The notes below the pieces were generated by a model. That model saw nothing but the letters and a program-made list of their open reading frames with translations, did no database searches and was not told the origin of the DNA. Positions 6,656 through 13,836 of a stretch of DNA of 32,504 nucleotides are shown here, one piece after another (the stretch's first letter is position 1; every line of letters begins with the position of its first letter). A program made the translations under genes and the position numbers. Source of the stretch: Clostridia bacterium (GTDB lineage Bacteria; Bacillota; Clostridia; Oscillospirales; CAG-382); assembly GCA_017397955.1 (NCBI GenBank), contig JAFQHL010000068.1, forward strand, positions 1 to 32,504, given 5' to 3'.

Positions 6656-7528
6656 ATGAAGAAAAACAGATTATTTGAGAATATCGTACACGGCATATTC
6701 CTCATACTCGGTTTAATAACCGTCGGCTGTGTTCTGCTCATCACGGTGTATCTGATTATATCGGGTATTCCCGCCATTAAGGAAATCGGACTTTTCAATT
6801 TCCTTTTCGGCAAAGAGTGGGCATCCACCGCTGCTGAGCCGAAATACGGGATACTGCCTTTTATACTGACAAGCGTGTACGGGACGGCAGGTGCAATACT
6901 GATTGGTGTGCCGATCGGATTCTTTACCGCCGTTTATCTTTCAAAGGTAGCAAATAAAAAGGTACGTGCCGTTATTGAAGCCGCTGTCAACCTGCTCGCA
7001 GGTATTCCTTCGGTTGTATACGGTCTTGTCGGTATGCTTGTGCTTGTACCGGCAATCCGTGAGATTTTCAATGTGCCGGACGGAGCGAGCTTACTTGCCG
7101 CTATTGTCGTGCTTGCCATAATGATACTGCCGAACATCATAAAAGTGTCTATCACCGCACTTGATGCAGTTCCAAAAGAGTATGAGGATGCTTCTTTGGC
7201 ACTCGGTGCAACGCCGACTGAAACCTTTTTCAAGGTGTCTGTCCCTGCCGCAAAAAGCGGTATTGCCGCCGCTGTGGTGCTCGGTGTAGGTCGTGCAATC
7301 GGTGAAGCAATGGCGGTTATGATGGTTGCGGGTAACGTGGCGAATATGCCCTCTCTCTTTGAGAGTGTCCGTTTCCTTACCACAGCCGTTGCAAGCGAAA
7401 TGGCATATTCAAGCCCCGGCAGTTTGCAGAGGAACGCTCTGTTCTCCATTGCCCTTGTGCTGTTCCTATTTATTATGCTGATAAACGCTACGCTCAATTT
7501 CTTCTTGAAGCGTAATAAGGAGAAATAA
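6656..7528 (+). CDS. pstC: Phosphate ABC transporter permease PstC
   Basis: 290 residues with a long N-terminal hydrophobic helix (about 12-36) and six hydrophobic segments in a MetI-type permease fold. The cytoplasmic coupling loop for the ATPase is visible as EDASLALGATPTETFFKVSVPAA (about 178-200, here written as the EAA-type loop). Conserved family stretches include AGIPSVVYGLVGM and GRAIGEAMAVMMVAGN. It forms the membrane channel with PstA. ATG at 6656 is preceded by TTGAGG. The stop is followed one base later by the pstA start, and the pstA ribosome site lies inside the end of this gene, so the two are translationally coupled and made in similar amounts. Confidence 0.95.
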   Translation: MKKNRLFENIVHGIFLILGLITVGCVLLITVYLIISGIPAIKEIGLFNFLFGKEWASTAAEPKYGILPFILTSVYGTAGAILIGVPIGFFTAVYLSKVANKKVRAVIEAAVNLLAGIPSVVYGLVGMLVLVPAIREIFNVPDGASLLAAIVVLAIMILPNIIKVSITALDAVPKEYEDASLALGATPTETFFKVSVPAAKSGIAAAVVLGVGRAIGEAMAVMMVAGNVANMPSLFESVRFLTTAVASEMAYSSPGSLQRNALFSIALVLFLFIMLINATLNFFLKRNKEK

Positions 7529-7529
7529 T

Positions 7530-8372
7530 ATGAACAAGAAAAGAAAAATATATATCGGTTTGATGCGTGGCGCAATGATTGTTTGTACCGCACTTACAGC
7601 GGCACTTGTGCTGTTCCTTATGGGATATGTGCTTATAAACGGTATCCCGAATATTTCTTGGGAACTGCTCTCCACTAAGCCGAGCTACTTAACCGAGAGA
7701 ATCGGTATCCTGCCCGATATTCTAAATACGGTTTATATCGTATTCGCCACGCTCGTTATTGTGCTTCCTCTCGGTGTCGGTGCGGCAATTTATCTTACAG
7801 AATACGCCAAGAACAAGAAGTTGGTGGCTATGATCGAATATGCCGCTGAAACACTTTCGGGTATTCCGTCTATCATATACGGTCTTGTCGGTATGCTTCT
7901 GTTTTCTAACAACTTCGGAACAAGCCTGCTTGCCGGTGCGCTGACGCTCGTTATTATGAATTTACCTACAGTAATGCGTACCACCCAAGAGAGTCTTAAA
8001 ACCGTTCCGCAGAGTTACCGTGAAGGTGCTTTTGGATTGGGCGCGGGCAAATGGCGTGTGATCCGCACTGTAGTCCTTCCCGGATGTGTGGACGGCGTTA
8101 TCACGGGTTGTATCCTTTCTGTCGGTCGTATCCTCGGTGAGTCGGCGGCACTGCTCTTTACCGCAGGCTTTGCCCACGCACTCAACGACATTTTTACGGG
8201 ATTGACTTCTCCCGGTGCAACCTTAACCGTTGCCCTTTACGTCTATGCCAAAGAAGAAGGCGAGTTCGGAGTTGCCTTCGCTATTGCCGCAATTTTGATG
8301 ATACTGACATTGCTGATCAATCTGTCTGCCACGTTGGTGGGCAAATACTTCGCTAAAAGGAGAAACGTATGA
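7530..8372 (+). CDS. pstA: Phosphate ABC transporter permease PstA
   Basis: 280 residues, six predicted membrane helices of the MetI type, with family motifs [16 protein letters not shown], the coupling loop [22 protein letters not shown] (the contact site for PstB) and [15 protein letters not shown]. It pairs with PstC. AAGGAG within the last codons of pstC serves as ribosome site, one intergenic base separates the genes, and the last four bases overlap pstB (ATGA). Length and motifs are ordinary for the family; no frameshift seen. Confidence 0.95.
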   Translation: MNKKRKIYIGLMRGAMIVCTALTAALVLFLMGYVLINGIPNISWELLSTKPSYLTERIGILPDILNTVYIVFATLVIVLPLGVGAAIYLTEYAKNKKLVAMIEYAAETLSGIPSIIYGLVGMLLFSNNFGTSLLAGALTLVIMNLPTVMRTTQESLKTVPQSYREGAFGLGAGKWRVIRTVVLPGCVDGVITGCILSVGRILGESAALLFTAGFAHALNDIFTGLTSPGATLTVALYVYAKEEGEFGVAFAIAAILMILTLLINLSATLVGKYFAKRRNV

Positions 8373-9124
8373 GTGAAATAATGACGGCTAAAGACTTGTG
8401 CCTTTGGTACGGTGAAAATAAAGCCTTGAAAAATATCAACATATCCATCCTCGACAAAAGCATAACCGCCTTGATCGGCCCTTCGGGATGCGGTAAGTCT
8501 ACTTTCCTTAAAACTCTTAATCGCATGAACGATCTTATACCGATTGTAAAGATTACAGGTGAGGTGTGCTATAACGGACACAACATTTTCGATAAGGATG
8601 TGGACGTAAACGAGCTTCGCCGTGACGTCGGCATGGTGTTCCAAAAACCCAATCCGTTCCCGATGAGCATTTACGATAATATTGCTTACGGCCCCCGTAC
8701 ACACGGTATCACAAGCAAGGTAAAGCTTGATGAAATCGTAGAACAGGCACTTCGTGATGCGGCTATTTGGGATGAAGTAAAGGACAGACTTAAAAAGAAT
8801 GCTCTCGGTCTTTCGGGCGGTCAGCAGCAACGTTTGTGTATTGCCCGTGCGCTTGCTGTAGAGCCTAAAGTTTTGCTGATGGACGAGCCGACTTCGGCGC
8901 TGGATCCTATCTCCACTTCTCGAATTGAGGAACTTGCATTGAAATTAAAAGAAAAATATGCTATAATTATAGTGACTCATAATATGCAGCAGGCAGTTCG
9001 TATCTCTGACAATACGGCATTCTTCCTTCTTGGAGAGTTGGTGGAATTCGGTGAAACAGAGAAATTATTCTCACAGCCGGTTGATAAGCGCACTGAGGAT
9101 TACATTACAGGAAGGTTTGGTTGA
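8369..9124 (+). CDS. pstB: Phosphate ABC transporter ATPase PstB
   Basis: 251 residues, full-length. Walker [10 protein letters not shown] (37-45), Q-loop [16 protein letters not shown], the signature LSGGQQQR, Walker [14 protein letters not shown] and a switch histidine (TH) are all present. The [11 protein letters not shown] stretch is typical of PstB rather than other importers. It hydrolyses ATP on the cytoplasmic side of PstCA. The start codon overlaps the pstA stop (ATGA), and AAAAGGAG lies upstream in pstA. phoU begins 4 bp after the stop. Confidence 0.96.
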   Translation: MSEIMTAKDLCLWYGENKALKNINISILDKSITALIGPSGCGKSTFLKTLNRMNDLIPIVKITGEVCYNGHNIFDKDVDVNELRRDVGMVFQKPNPFPMSIYDNIAYGPRTHGITSKVKLDEIVEQALRDAAIWDEVKDRLKKNALGLSGGQQQRLCIARALAVEPKVLLMDEPTSALDPISTSRIEELALKLKEKYAIIIVTHNMQQAVRISDNTAFFLLGELVEFGETEKLFSQPVDKRTEDYITGRFG

Positions 9125-9128
9125 TATT

Positions 9129-9773
9129 ATGAGAAGTAGATTTGACGAGCAGCTTAAGGTACTGAATAAAAAGATGATCGAAATGGGCGCACAGTGTGAA
9201 GAACTAATCGCCCTTGTAGCGAAAGCCTTGCTAAACGGGGACGTTGAAGGCGCAAGAAAAGCGAAAGAGCAAGGTCACGAAATCGACCAAATGGAACGAG
9301 AAATTGAATCCATTTGCCTAAAGCTCTTGCTTCAACAACAGCCCGTAGCAAAGGATCTTCGTGTGATTTCCGCAGCCCTTAAAATGATTACCGATATGGA
9401 AAGAATCGGAGATCAGGCTGAAGACATTGCCGAGATAATTCCGTTCCTTGACGGAAGAACAGGGGCAGAGTTTGCTGATTTCAAGCCTATGGCAGAAGCA
9501 ACCTGCAAAATGGTAACCGACAGTATTGATGCTTACGTAAAGCAGGATGTTGCTCTTGCCAAAGCCGTAGCCGAACACGATGATGTTGTGGACGATGCCT
9601 TCGGCAGAATGAAAGATATGTTAATAAAAATGATATCCGAAAATAAAGCAGATGGAGAATATGCCGTTGACCTTTTGATGATTGCTAAATATTTTGAGCG
9701 TATCGGCGACCACGCTGTTAATATTGCTGAGTGGGTTGAGTTCTCTGTAACGGGTATTCATAAAGGAGAGTAG
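9129..9773 (+). CDS. phoU: Phosphate-specific transport regulator PhoU
   Basis: 214 residues, the standard length, all helical, built from two three-helix repeats. Each repeat holds the metal-binding E/DxxxD signature: DMERIGDQAEDIAE in the first and KYFERIGDHAVNIAEWVEF in the second. PhoU is known to link the Pst transporter to the PhoR kinase and to keep Pho genes off when phosphate is plentiful. The frame opens earlier at 9030 inside pstB, but ATG 9129 matches the family N-terminus (MRSRFDEQL) and follows the pstB stop by 4 bp; GGAAGG lies 12 nt upstream, a little far. The cotransporter encoded upstream carries its own PhoU-like tail, so two PhoU-type sensors exist in this cluster. Confidence 0.95.
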   Translation: MRSRFDEQLKVLNKKMIEMGAQCEELIALVAKALLNGDVEGARKAKEQGHEIDQMEREIESICLKLLLQQQPVAKDLRVISAALKMITDMERIGDQAEDIAEIIPFLDGRTGAEFADFKPMAEATCKMVTDSIDAYVKQDVALAKAVAEHDDVVDDAFGRMKDMLIKMISENKADGEYAVDLLMIAKYFERIGDHAVNIAEWVEFSVTGIHKGE

Positions 9774-9780
9774 CGCAAAA

Positions 9781-9867
9781 ATGGAGAAAGCCAAAATCAA
9801 AAGTAATCCGTTTTGCGCCCGCATTACGCTACGCGTAATGCCTAAGAAAGAGAGGTGTATGACATGA
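9781..9867 (+). CDS. Possible 28-codon leader peptide before phoB
   Basis: An open frame from ATG 9781 to TGA 9865-9867 ends inside the phoB start (ATGA overlap). It encodes a basic peptide beginning MEKAKIKSNPFCARITLRV. AAAGGAG lies 12 nt before the ATG, a rather long spacing. A perfect hairpin sits in its middle (9821-9841). Translation of this frame could open that hairpin and couple to phoB. It may equally be chance reading of a spacer; no homologue is recognised. Confidence 0.3.
   Translation: MEKAKIKSNPFCARITLRVMPKKERCMT
9821..9841 (+). other. Perfect 9-bp hairpin between phoU and phoB
   Basis: GCATTACGC and GCGTAATGC form a perfect stem around TAC. No T-run follows, so it is not a standard terminator. 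It may protect or process the mRNA between the transporter part and the two-component part of the operon. Confidence 0.6.
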
Positions 9868-10538
9868 TTTGGTGCGTTGATGATGACAATACCATCCGTG
9901 AAATTGAGGTTTATACGCTCACGCAAACGGGCTTTAAGGCTCGTGGTTTTGCCGACGGTGTTTCTATGCTTGAAGCGCTGAAAACCGAAATTCCGGATCT
10001 TATTGTCCTCGATATTATGATGCCGGAAATGGACGGACTTCAGGTTCTTTCTAAGCTCCGTTCTGAATCAGCATATAAAGATATTCCGGTAATTATGGCG
10101 ACAGCCAAAGGCACCGAGATGGATAAGATCGGCGGCCTTAATTCCGGCGCAGACGATTACCTCGTAAAACCCTTTGGCGTTATGGAGATGGTTGCCCGTG
10201 TAAAAGCGGTGCTTCGCCGTACTACAAAGGAAGATGCAACGGGCGATATTACCGTAGGCAATATCACATTAAAGGAAACAGAGCATAAGGTTATTGCAGA
10301 CGGTGAAAAGGTTGAGCTTACCCACAAAGAATTTGAGATGCTCAAGCTCTTTATGCAGAATCCGAATATGGTATTTTCAAGAGATAAGCTGATGAGTGAG
10401 ATTTGGGGTATGGACTACATCGGTGAAACCCGTACCGTTGATATGCACATTAAAACCCTTCGCCAAAAGCTCGGTAACGCCGGCGGTCAGATCAAGACCG
10501 TTATCGGTGTTGGGTATAGATTGGAGAATGAAGTATGA
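9864..10538 (+). CDS. phoB: Phosphate response regulator, OmpR/PhoB family
   Basis: 224 residues. The receiver domain (about 1-110) has the acidic pocket DDD at 6-8, phosphoacceptor D50 (VLDIMMPEMDG), T80 and K102 (VKPF). The DNA-binding winged helix (about 125-222) has the usual VELTHKEFEMLKLF, RDKLMSEIWG and TVDMHIKTLRQKLG stretches. It is expected to bind the 11-bp TTTTACA repeats upstream of the cotransporter gene and pstS. Start: a GTG at 9855 opens the frame, but GAGAGG lies 8 nt before ATG 9864. The stop overlaps the kinase start. In Gram-positive naming this protein would be PhoP. Confidence 0.93.
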   Translation: MIWCVDDDNTIREIEVYTLTQTGFKARGFADGVSMLEALKTEIPDLIVLDIMMPEMDGLQVLSKLRSESAYKDIPVIMATAKGTEMDKIGGLNSGADDYLVKPFGVMEMVARVKAVLRRTTKEDATGDITVGNITLKETEHKVIADGEKVELTHKEFEMLKLFMQNPNMVFSRDKLMSEIWGMDYIGETRTVDMHIKTLRQKLGNAGGQIKTVIGVGYRLENEV

Positions 10539-12181
10539 CAAAAAAGATATTTCACTCCATATTCACGGTAGCATTGGTGGTGCTCCTTGCGAGTATCGGC
10601 ATCGCCACAAGCTTTTTATATGATTATTTTAACGATTCTCAGGTAAAACAGTTAAAGGCAGAGTTGTCCCTTGTTGCCGATACCGTCAATGAAGTGGGAG
10701 TCGAATATTTTGAAAACTTTGACTCCACCGTATTCCGTTTTACCGTTGTGGATGCTGACGGCACCGTGCTTTACGACACACAGGTAAATGCCTCTGAAAT
10801 GGAAAACCACGCCGACCGTGAGGAAATTATCGAAGCGTTTAAGGATGGTAAAGGCAGTAGCGCAAGAAATTCCTCAACGCTGACTGAAAAAACTTTTTAT
10901 GAGGCAGTAAAACTCCAAAACGGTGATGTGCTTCGTATTTCGGTAAGTCAGCTTACTGTTGGCGCATTAGTTCTTGGTATGCTTCCTGCCATTATTGCCA
11001 TTATTTTGATTGCGGCAGTAGTTGCCGGTATTCTTTCTCACACTATGGCAAAAAAGGTAACCGAGCCTTTGATGAAGCTTGACTTGGAGCATCCTTCTGA
11101 CAACAGTACTTATGAAGAATTGACTCCCATACTCACTAAGGTTCACAGACAGCACAAGCAAATTAAATCGCAAATGGAAACCCTGCGCCGCAAATCCGAT
11201 GAGTTTGAGCAGATTGTTTCTTCGATGAATGAAGGGCTTGTGCTTCTTGATGAACACGGAATGGTGCTGAGTATGAATACGGCGGCGAAGAAGATATTTG
11301 CTGTGAAAAAGGATGTTAAAGGCAGCGATTTCCTTCTTGTTGACCGTACAAGCAAAATGAGCAAGGCGATCTGGAATGCCCTTGACGGCAACCATAGTGA
11401 ATACACCGAAGAAAGAAACGGCAGCGAATATCAGTTCACCATCAATCCTATCGAGTCAGACGGTAAGGTCCTCGGTGCGGTTATTCTCGTGTTTGATATT
11501 AGCGACCGTGCTTTTGCAGAACGTAACCGTCAGGAGTTCACTGCAAACGTTACCCATGAACTAAAAACTCCGCTTCAATCCATTATCGGAAGTGCAGAAC
11601 TGCTCGAAAACGGACTTGTGAAACCTGAAGATACTACGAGATTTGTCGGCAACATCCGTAAGGAAGCAACAAGGCTTGTATCTCTTATCAACGATATTAT
11701 TCGTCTTTCTCAACTCGACGAGAACAATGAACCCGCAACCGAAACGGTAGAACTGACAGAGGTTGCAAAAGAGGTCGTTGAGGTGCTTACCGTATCGGCG
11801 GCTAAGAGAAATGTTGAGCTTAGCATCGATGGTGAACCGCAAACTATTTTCGGAGTGCGCCGCTATATTTACGAGATTATTTATAATCTCTGCGATAACG
11901 CTATCCGTTACAATGTGGACGGTGGCAAGGTGGAAATTAAAATCGGTAAGAATAACGGACGTGCATTTGTTTCCGTAAAGGACACCGGTATCGGTATTGC
12001 ACCCGAACATCAAAACCGTATCTTTGAACGCTTCTACCGTGTGGATAAGAGCCATTCCAAAGAAACCGGCGGTACGGGTTTGGGGCTTTCTATCGTAAAA
12101 CACGCCGTGCAATATCACAACGGTAAGGTAACGCTCGATAGTGAAGTCGGCAAGGGAACGACAGTAAAGATTGTATTCTAA
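10535..12181 (+). CDS. phoR: Phosphate sensor histidine kinase PhoR
   Basis: 548 residues. A membrane helix (about 6-29), an extracytoplasmic segment (30-140), a second membrane helix (about 143-168), a short HAMP-like linker, a PAS domain (about 222-325), HisKA with H341 (NVTHELKTP), and a HATPase with N-box N455 (NLCDNAIRYN), G1 DTGIGIAP (483-490) and G2 GGTGLGL (512-518). All catalytic boxes are intact. It should autophosphorylate when phosphate is scarce and pass the phosphate to PhoB; PhoU and the Pst complex restrain it. The start overlaps the phoB stop (ATGA). Last gene of the operon; a hairpin terminator follows. Confidence 0.94.
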   Translation: MTKKIFHSIFTVALVVLLASIGIATSFLYDYFNDSQVKQLKAELSLVADTVNEVGVEYFENFDSTVFRFTVVDADGTVLYDTQVNASEMENHADREEIIEAFKDGKGSSARNSSTLTEKTFYEAVKLQNGDVLRISVSQLTVGALVLGMLPAIIAIILIAAVVAGILSHTMAKKVTEPLMKLDLEHPSDNSTYEELTPILTKVHRQHKQIKSQMETLRRKSDEFEQIVSSMNEGLVLLDEHGMVLSMNTAAKKIFAVKKDVKGSDFLLVDRTSKMSKAIWNALDGNHSEYTEERNGSEYQFTINPIESDGKVLGAVILVFDISDRAFAERNRQEFTANVTHELKTPLQSIIGSAELLENGLVKPEDTTRFVGNIRKEATRLVSLINDIIRLSQLDENNEPATETVELTEVAKEVVEVLTVSAAKRNVELSIDGEPQTIFGVRRYIYEIIYNLCDNAIRYNVDGGKVEIKIGKNNGRAFVSVKDTGIGIAPEHQNRIFERFYRVDKSHSKETGGTGLGLSIVKHAVQYHNGKVTLDSEVGKGTTVKIVF

Positions 12182-12219
12182 TCAAGAACAGTAATCATAA
12201 ATTTATATCAAACCTCAAT

Positions 12220-12253
12220 AACGCACGTCAGATGGTAATTTCTGGCGTGCGTT
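12220..12253 (+). terminator. Terminator after phoR
   Basis: AACGCACGTCAG and CTGGCGTGCGTT form a 12-bp stem with one G-T pair around a 10-nt loop, starting 38 bp after the phoR stop and followed by GTTGT. The T-tract is weak. Confidence 0.7.
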
Positions 12254-12431
12254 GTTGTAATAAATTGTTTATATTTTGGGCGAAAAAGTTGTTGCCGCCC
12301 CTTTACAATTGATGGAAAAGCGATCATTACTCATACGAAGAGTAAGGAATTATGAATTTAGGTTGGTGTCTTATAATACTTAAATTCGATCCGCAAATTG
12401 ATGATAAGTGGATTTTGTTACACTGAAATAA
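12254..12431. other. Gene-free AT-rich stretch before the excisionase-like gene
   Basis: No open frame with a ribosome site is visible. A TATAAT at about 12372 lacks a matching -35. Nothing functional can be assigned; it may be spacer at the element end. Confidence 0.4.
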
Positions 12432-12449
12432 AATTTTTTCGAAAAAATT
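12432..12449. promoter_or_regulatory. Perfect 18-bp palindrome upstream of the excisionase promoter
   Basis: AATTTTTTCGAAAAAATT is fully symmetric and ends 12 bp before the -35 of the next promoter. A dimeric DNA-binding protein site is the simplest reading; weak AT pairing makes a terminator unlikely. Confidence 0.45.
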
Positions 12450-12461
12450 GAGGTTTACCCC

Positions 12462-12490
12462 TTGACTTTTTTGCCCAAAACTCATATTAC
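12462..12490 (+). promoter_or_regulatory. Promoter of the excisionase-like gene
   Basis: TTGACT (12462-12467), 17-nt spacer, TATTAC (12485-12490). It is the only near-consensus promoter between phoR and the leader minigene. Confidence 0.7.
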
Positions 12491-12541
12491 TTAAATAGAA
12501 GCATTTTTAATATGCTGTTTTTAGTTACGAAGGAGGAGTTG

Positions 12542-12565
12542 ATGAATCTACAAAAAAGGAGGTAA
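12542..12565 (+). CDS. Seven-codon leader minigene
   Basis: AAGGAGG (12530-12536) lies 5 nt before an ATG that opens the frame MNLQKRR and stops at TAA 12563-12565. The last two sense codons, AGG AGG, are also the ribosome site for the next gene (ATG 12570). A ribosome stalled on these Arg codons would cover the downstream ribosome site, so the minigene could gate translation of the excisionase-like protein. Too short to prove by coding signal; the two perfect ribosome sites argue for it. Confidence 0.5.
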   Translation: MNLQKRR

Positions 12566-12569
12566 TAAT

Positions 12570-12776
12570 ATGGCTGAGAATAAAAGCTTGTTTTATGACG
12601 CTAAGGAAGTCATGGAAATGTTGGATTTGAAAAAATCCAAAGGGTATGCTTATTTGGATAAAGCCATGGCAACCGGTAAGCCGTTTGTCGTGATCCGAAT
12701 CGACAAGCTGTATCGAATCCCTAAAGAGTCATTTGATTCCTGGATGAAGCAGATCAACCAACCCGTCCAGAACTGA
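12570..12776 (+). CDS. Excisionase-like small HTH protein
   Basis: 68 residues in a MerR/excisionase-type winged helix: FYDAKEVMEMLDLKKSKGYAYLDKAM is the helix-turn-helix and VVIRIDKLYRIPKESFDSWMK the wing and last helix. Xis proteins of Tn916-like elements have this size and layout and direct the integrase toward excision by bending DNA at the attachment site. The assignment as Xis rests on family layout and on its place between cargo and a tRNA gene; a plain HTH regulator is the alternative. Ribosome site AAGGAGG is 7 nt upstream, inside the leader minigene. Confidence 0.75.
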   Translation: MAENKSLFYDAKEVMEMLDLKKSKGYAYLDKAMATGKPFVVIRIDKLYRIPKESFDSWMKQINQPVQN

Positions 12777-12817
12777 TTCCAAAACAAAAAACAAGCAATA
12801 GGAAAGGATACTCGATC

Positions 12818-13036
12818 ATGCCGAGAAAGAAGAAAATTCCTCGAAATGATTTGGGTATTCCGGAATATGAAATGGAATCTTTAGCAAGAATGTTACTTCC
12901 GATTTTGAAGAAGTATATCGACTCAGAAGAAGGAAAACGGGATTGGCAGGAATGGCAAGCCCGAATGAAAGACGGTGCAAATTGCACCGTGAGCAAGGGA
13001 TTAAAAGAAGAACTAAATCTTAGTGATAAAAACTAA
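12818..13036 (+). CDS. Small hypothetical protein of the element end
   Basis: 72 residues, basic N-terminus (MPRKKKIPRND) followed by a helical, charged region (ESLARMLLPILKKYIDSEEGKRDWQEW). No family recognised and no membrane segment or Cys/His motif. AAAGGA lies about 11 nt before the ATG. It follows the excisionase-like gene by 41 bp and is followed by a strong hairpin, so both genes likely form one short transcript. Small proteins of this kind are common in integrative elements, but a function cannot be given. Confidence 0.62.
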   Translation: MPRKKKIPRNDLGIPEYEMESLARMLLPILKKYIDSEEGKRDWQEWQARMKDGANCTVSKGLKEELNLSDKN

Positions 13037-13053
13037 GGGATACCCAAAATCAC

Positions 13054-13085
13054 AAAGCCACAGGCGGGAAACCGTCTGTGGCTTT
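13054..13085 (+). terminator. Terminator after the small hypothetical gene
   Basis: AAAGCCACAG and CTGTGGCTTT pair, extended inward by GCGG/CCGT around a GAAA tetraloop, giving a 14-bp stem. The 3' T-run is within the stem end; little follows it. Confidence 0.75.
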
Positions 13086-13112
13086 GCATATGTATACTTA
13101 GAAATAAACGAT

Positions 13113-13152
13113 AAAGGCGAATCCATCTCCCAAAGGAAATGGGTTCGCCTTT
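13113..13152 (-). terminator. Bidirectional terminator next to tRNA-Ala
   Basis: AAAGGCGAATCCAT pairs with ATGGGTTCGCCTTT over 14 positions with one G-T wobble. On the minus strand it lies 9 bp past the tRNA 3' end and ends in TTT, fitting tRNA termination; it can also stop plus-strand transcripts from the element. Confidence 0.75.
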
Positions 13153-13160
13153 AACTTGTT

Positions 13161-13236
13161 TGGTGGAGCATACGGGACTCGAACCCGTGACCCCAACACT
13201 GCCAGTGTTGTGCGCTCCCAGCTGCGCTAATGCCCC
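13161..13236 (-). tRNA. tRNA-Ala(GGC)
   Basis: On the minus strand the sequence folds into a full cloverleaf. The acceptor stem is GGGGCAT with ATGCTCC (one G-T pair), the D stem GCGC/GCGC, the anticodon stem CAACA/TGTTG with loop CTGGCAG, so the anticodon is GGC (alanine, GCC/GCU codons), and the T arm ACGGG-TTCGAGT-CCCGT. The 3' CCA is encoded (13163-13161). Length 76 nt. Its 3' end faces the element-like block; tRNA 3' ends are frequent integrase targets. Confidence 0.95.
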
Positions 13237-13245
13237 GTGGGTTTT

Positions 13246-13275
13246 ATTGTATCATAGCCCGCTGCGGTTTGTCAA
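13246..13275 (-). promoter_or_regulatory. Promoter of tRNA-Ala
   Basis: Minus strand TTGACA (13275-13270), 18-nt spacer, TACAAT (13251-13246). The start would fall only a few bases before the mature tRNA 5' end. It is divergent from the rrf2 promoter. Confidence 0.7.
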
Positions 13276-13307
13276 GGAAAAATATCTTTTATTTTTTCAA
13301 AAAAGTA

Positions 13308-13336
13308 TTGACAAACTGCTTTTCCTGCTGTATAAT
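13308..13336 (+). promoter_or_regulatory. Consensus promoter of rrf2-rubrerythrin
   Basis: TTGACA (13308-13313), 17-nt spacer and TATAAT (13331-13336) match the sigma-A consensus at all twelve positions. Such a strong promoter before a repressor gene suggests that the Rrf2 protein itself holds it down. Confidence 0.93.
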
Positions 13337-13371
13337 AAAACCGCACCAAAAAGGTATTGTATGGAGGGCCT

Positions 13372-13812
13372 ATGAAAATAACTCAGGAGGCAGACTACGC
13401 CTTGCGAATAACAAGCGTGCTTGCGATGAGTGAAAAGCCCATTGGCGCGCCCACCGTGGCGGATAGGGTAGCGGTGCCACAACGCTTTGCAATGAAGATA
13501 TTACGCAAGCTTTCTCTTAAAGGTATAGTAAAATCCACCCGCGGTGTGGCAGGCGGCTACAGCTTGGCGGTATCGGCAGATAAGCTCAGCCTCAGAAGAG
13601 TTATTGAGGCTATCGACGGCGAGATTGCCATCCGCCATTGTCTGTGCGAAGAGCATGTATGTACCAACAGCTCCGATAAAAGCAAGTGCCGCTTTCATAA
13701 CGCTTTTGCCTATCTTAACAACCTTATTACCGAACGACTGGATAGGCTGACCATAGCTGATATGACAAACGCGGAGTTGTCCACTGAACAGATTGTTGAA
13801 AAATTAAAATAA
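13372..13812 (+). CDS. Rrf2-family transcriptional regulator, probably Fe-S or redox sensing
   Basis: 146 residues. The winged helix-turn-helix is N-terminal (MKITQEADYALRI, then VADRVAVPQRFAMKILRKL and the wing GVAGGYSL). The C-terminal part has four cysteines in HCLCEEHVCTNSSDKSKC (about 88-106), the place where IscR/NsrR/CymR relatives bind a [2Fe-2S] or other cluster. Start: the frame opens at TTG 13357, but ATG 13372 follows GGAGG by 4-5 nt and matches the family N-terminus. It is co-transcribed with a reverse rubrerythrin 24 bp downstream, so it probably senses peroxide, oxygen or cluster state and controls its own operon. Which ligand is sensed cannot be read from sequence. Confidence 0.9.
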   Translation: MKITQEADYALRITSVLAMSEKPIGAPTVADRVAVPQRFAMKILRKLSLKGIVKSTRGVAGGYSLAVSADKLSLRRVIEAIDGEIAIRHCLCEEHVCTNSSDKSKCRFHNAFAYLNNLITERLDRLTIADMTNAELSTEQIVEKLK

Positions 13813-13836
13813 ACATTATTATGGAGGAATTTTAAA

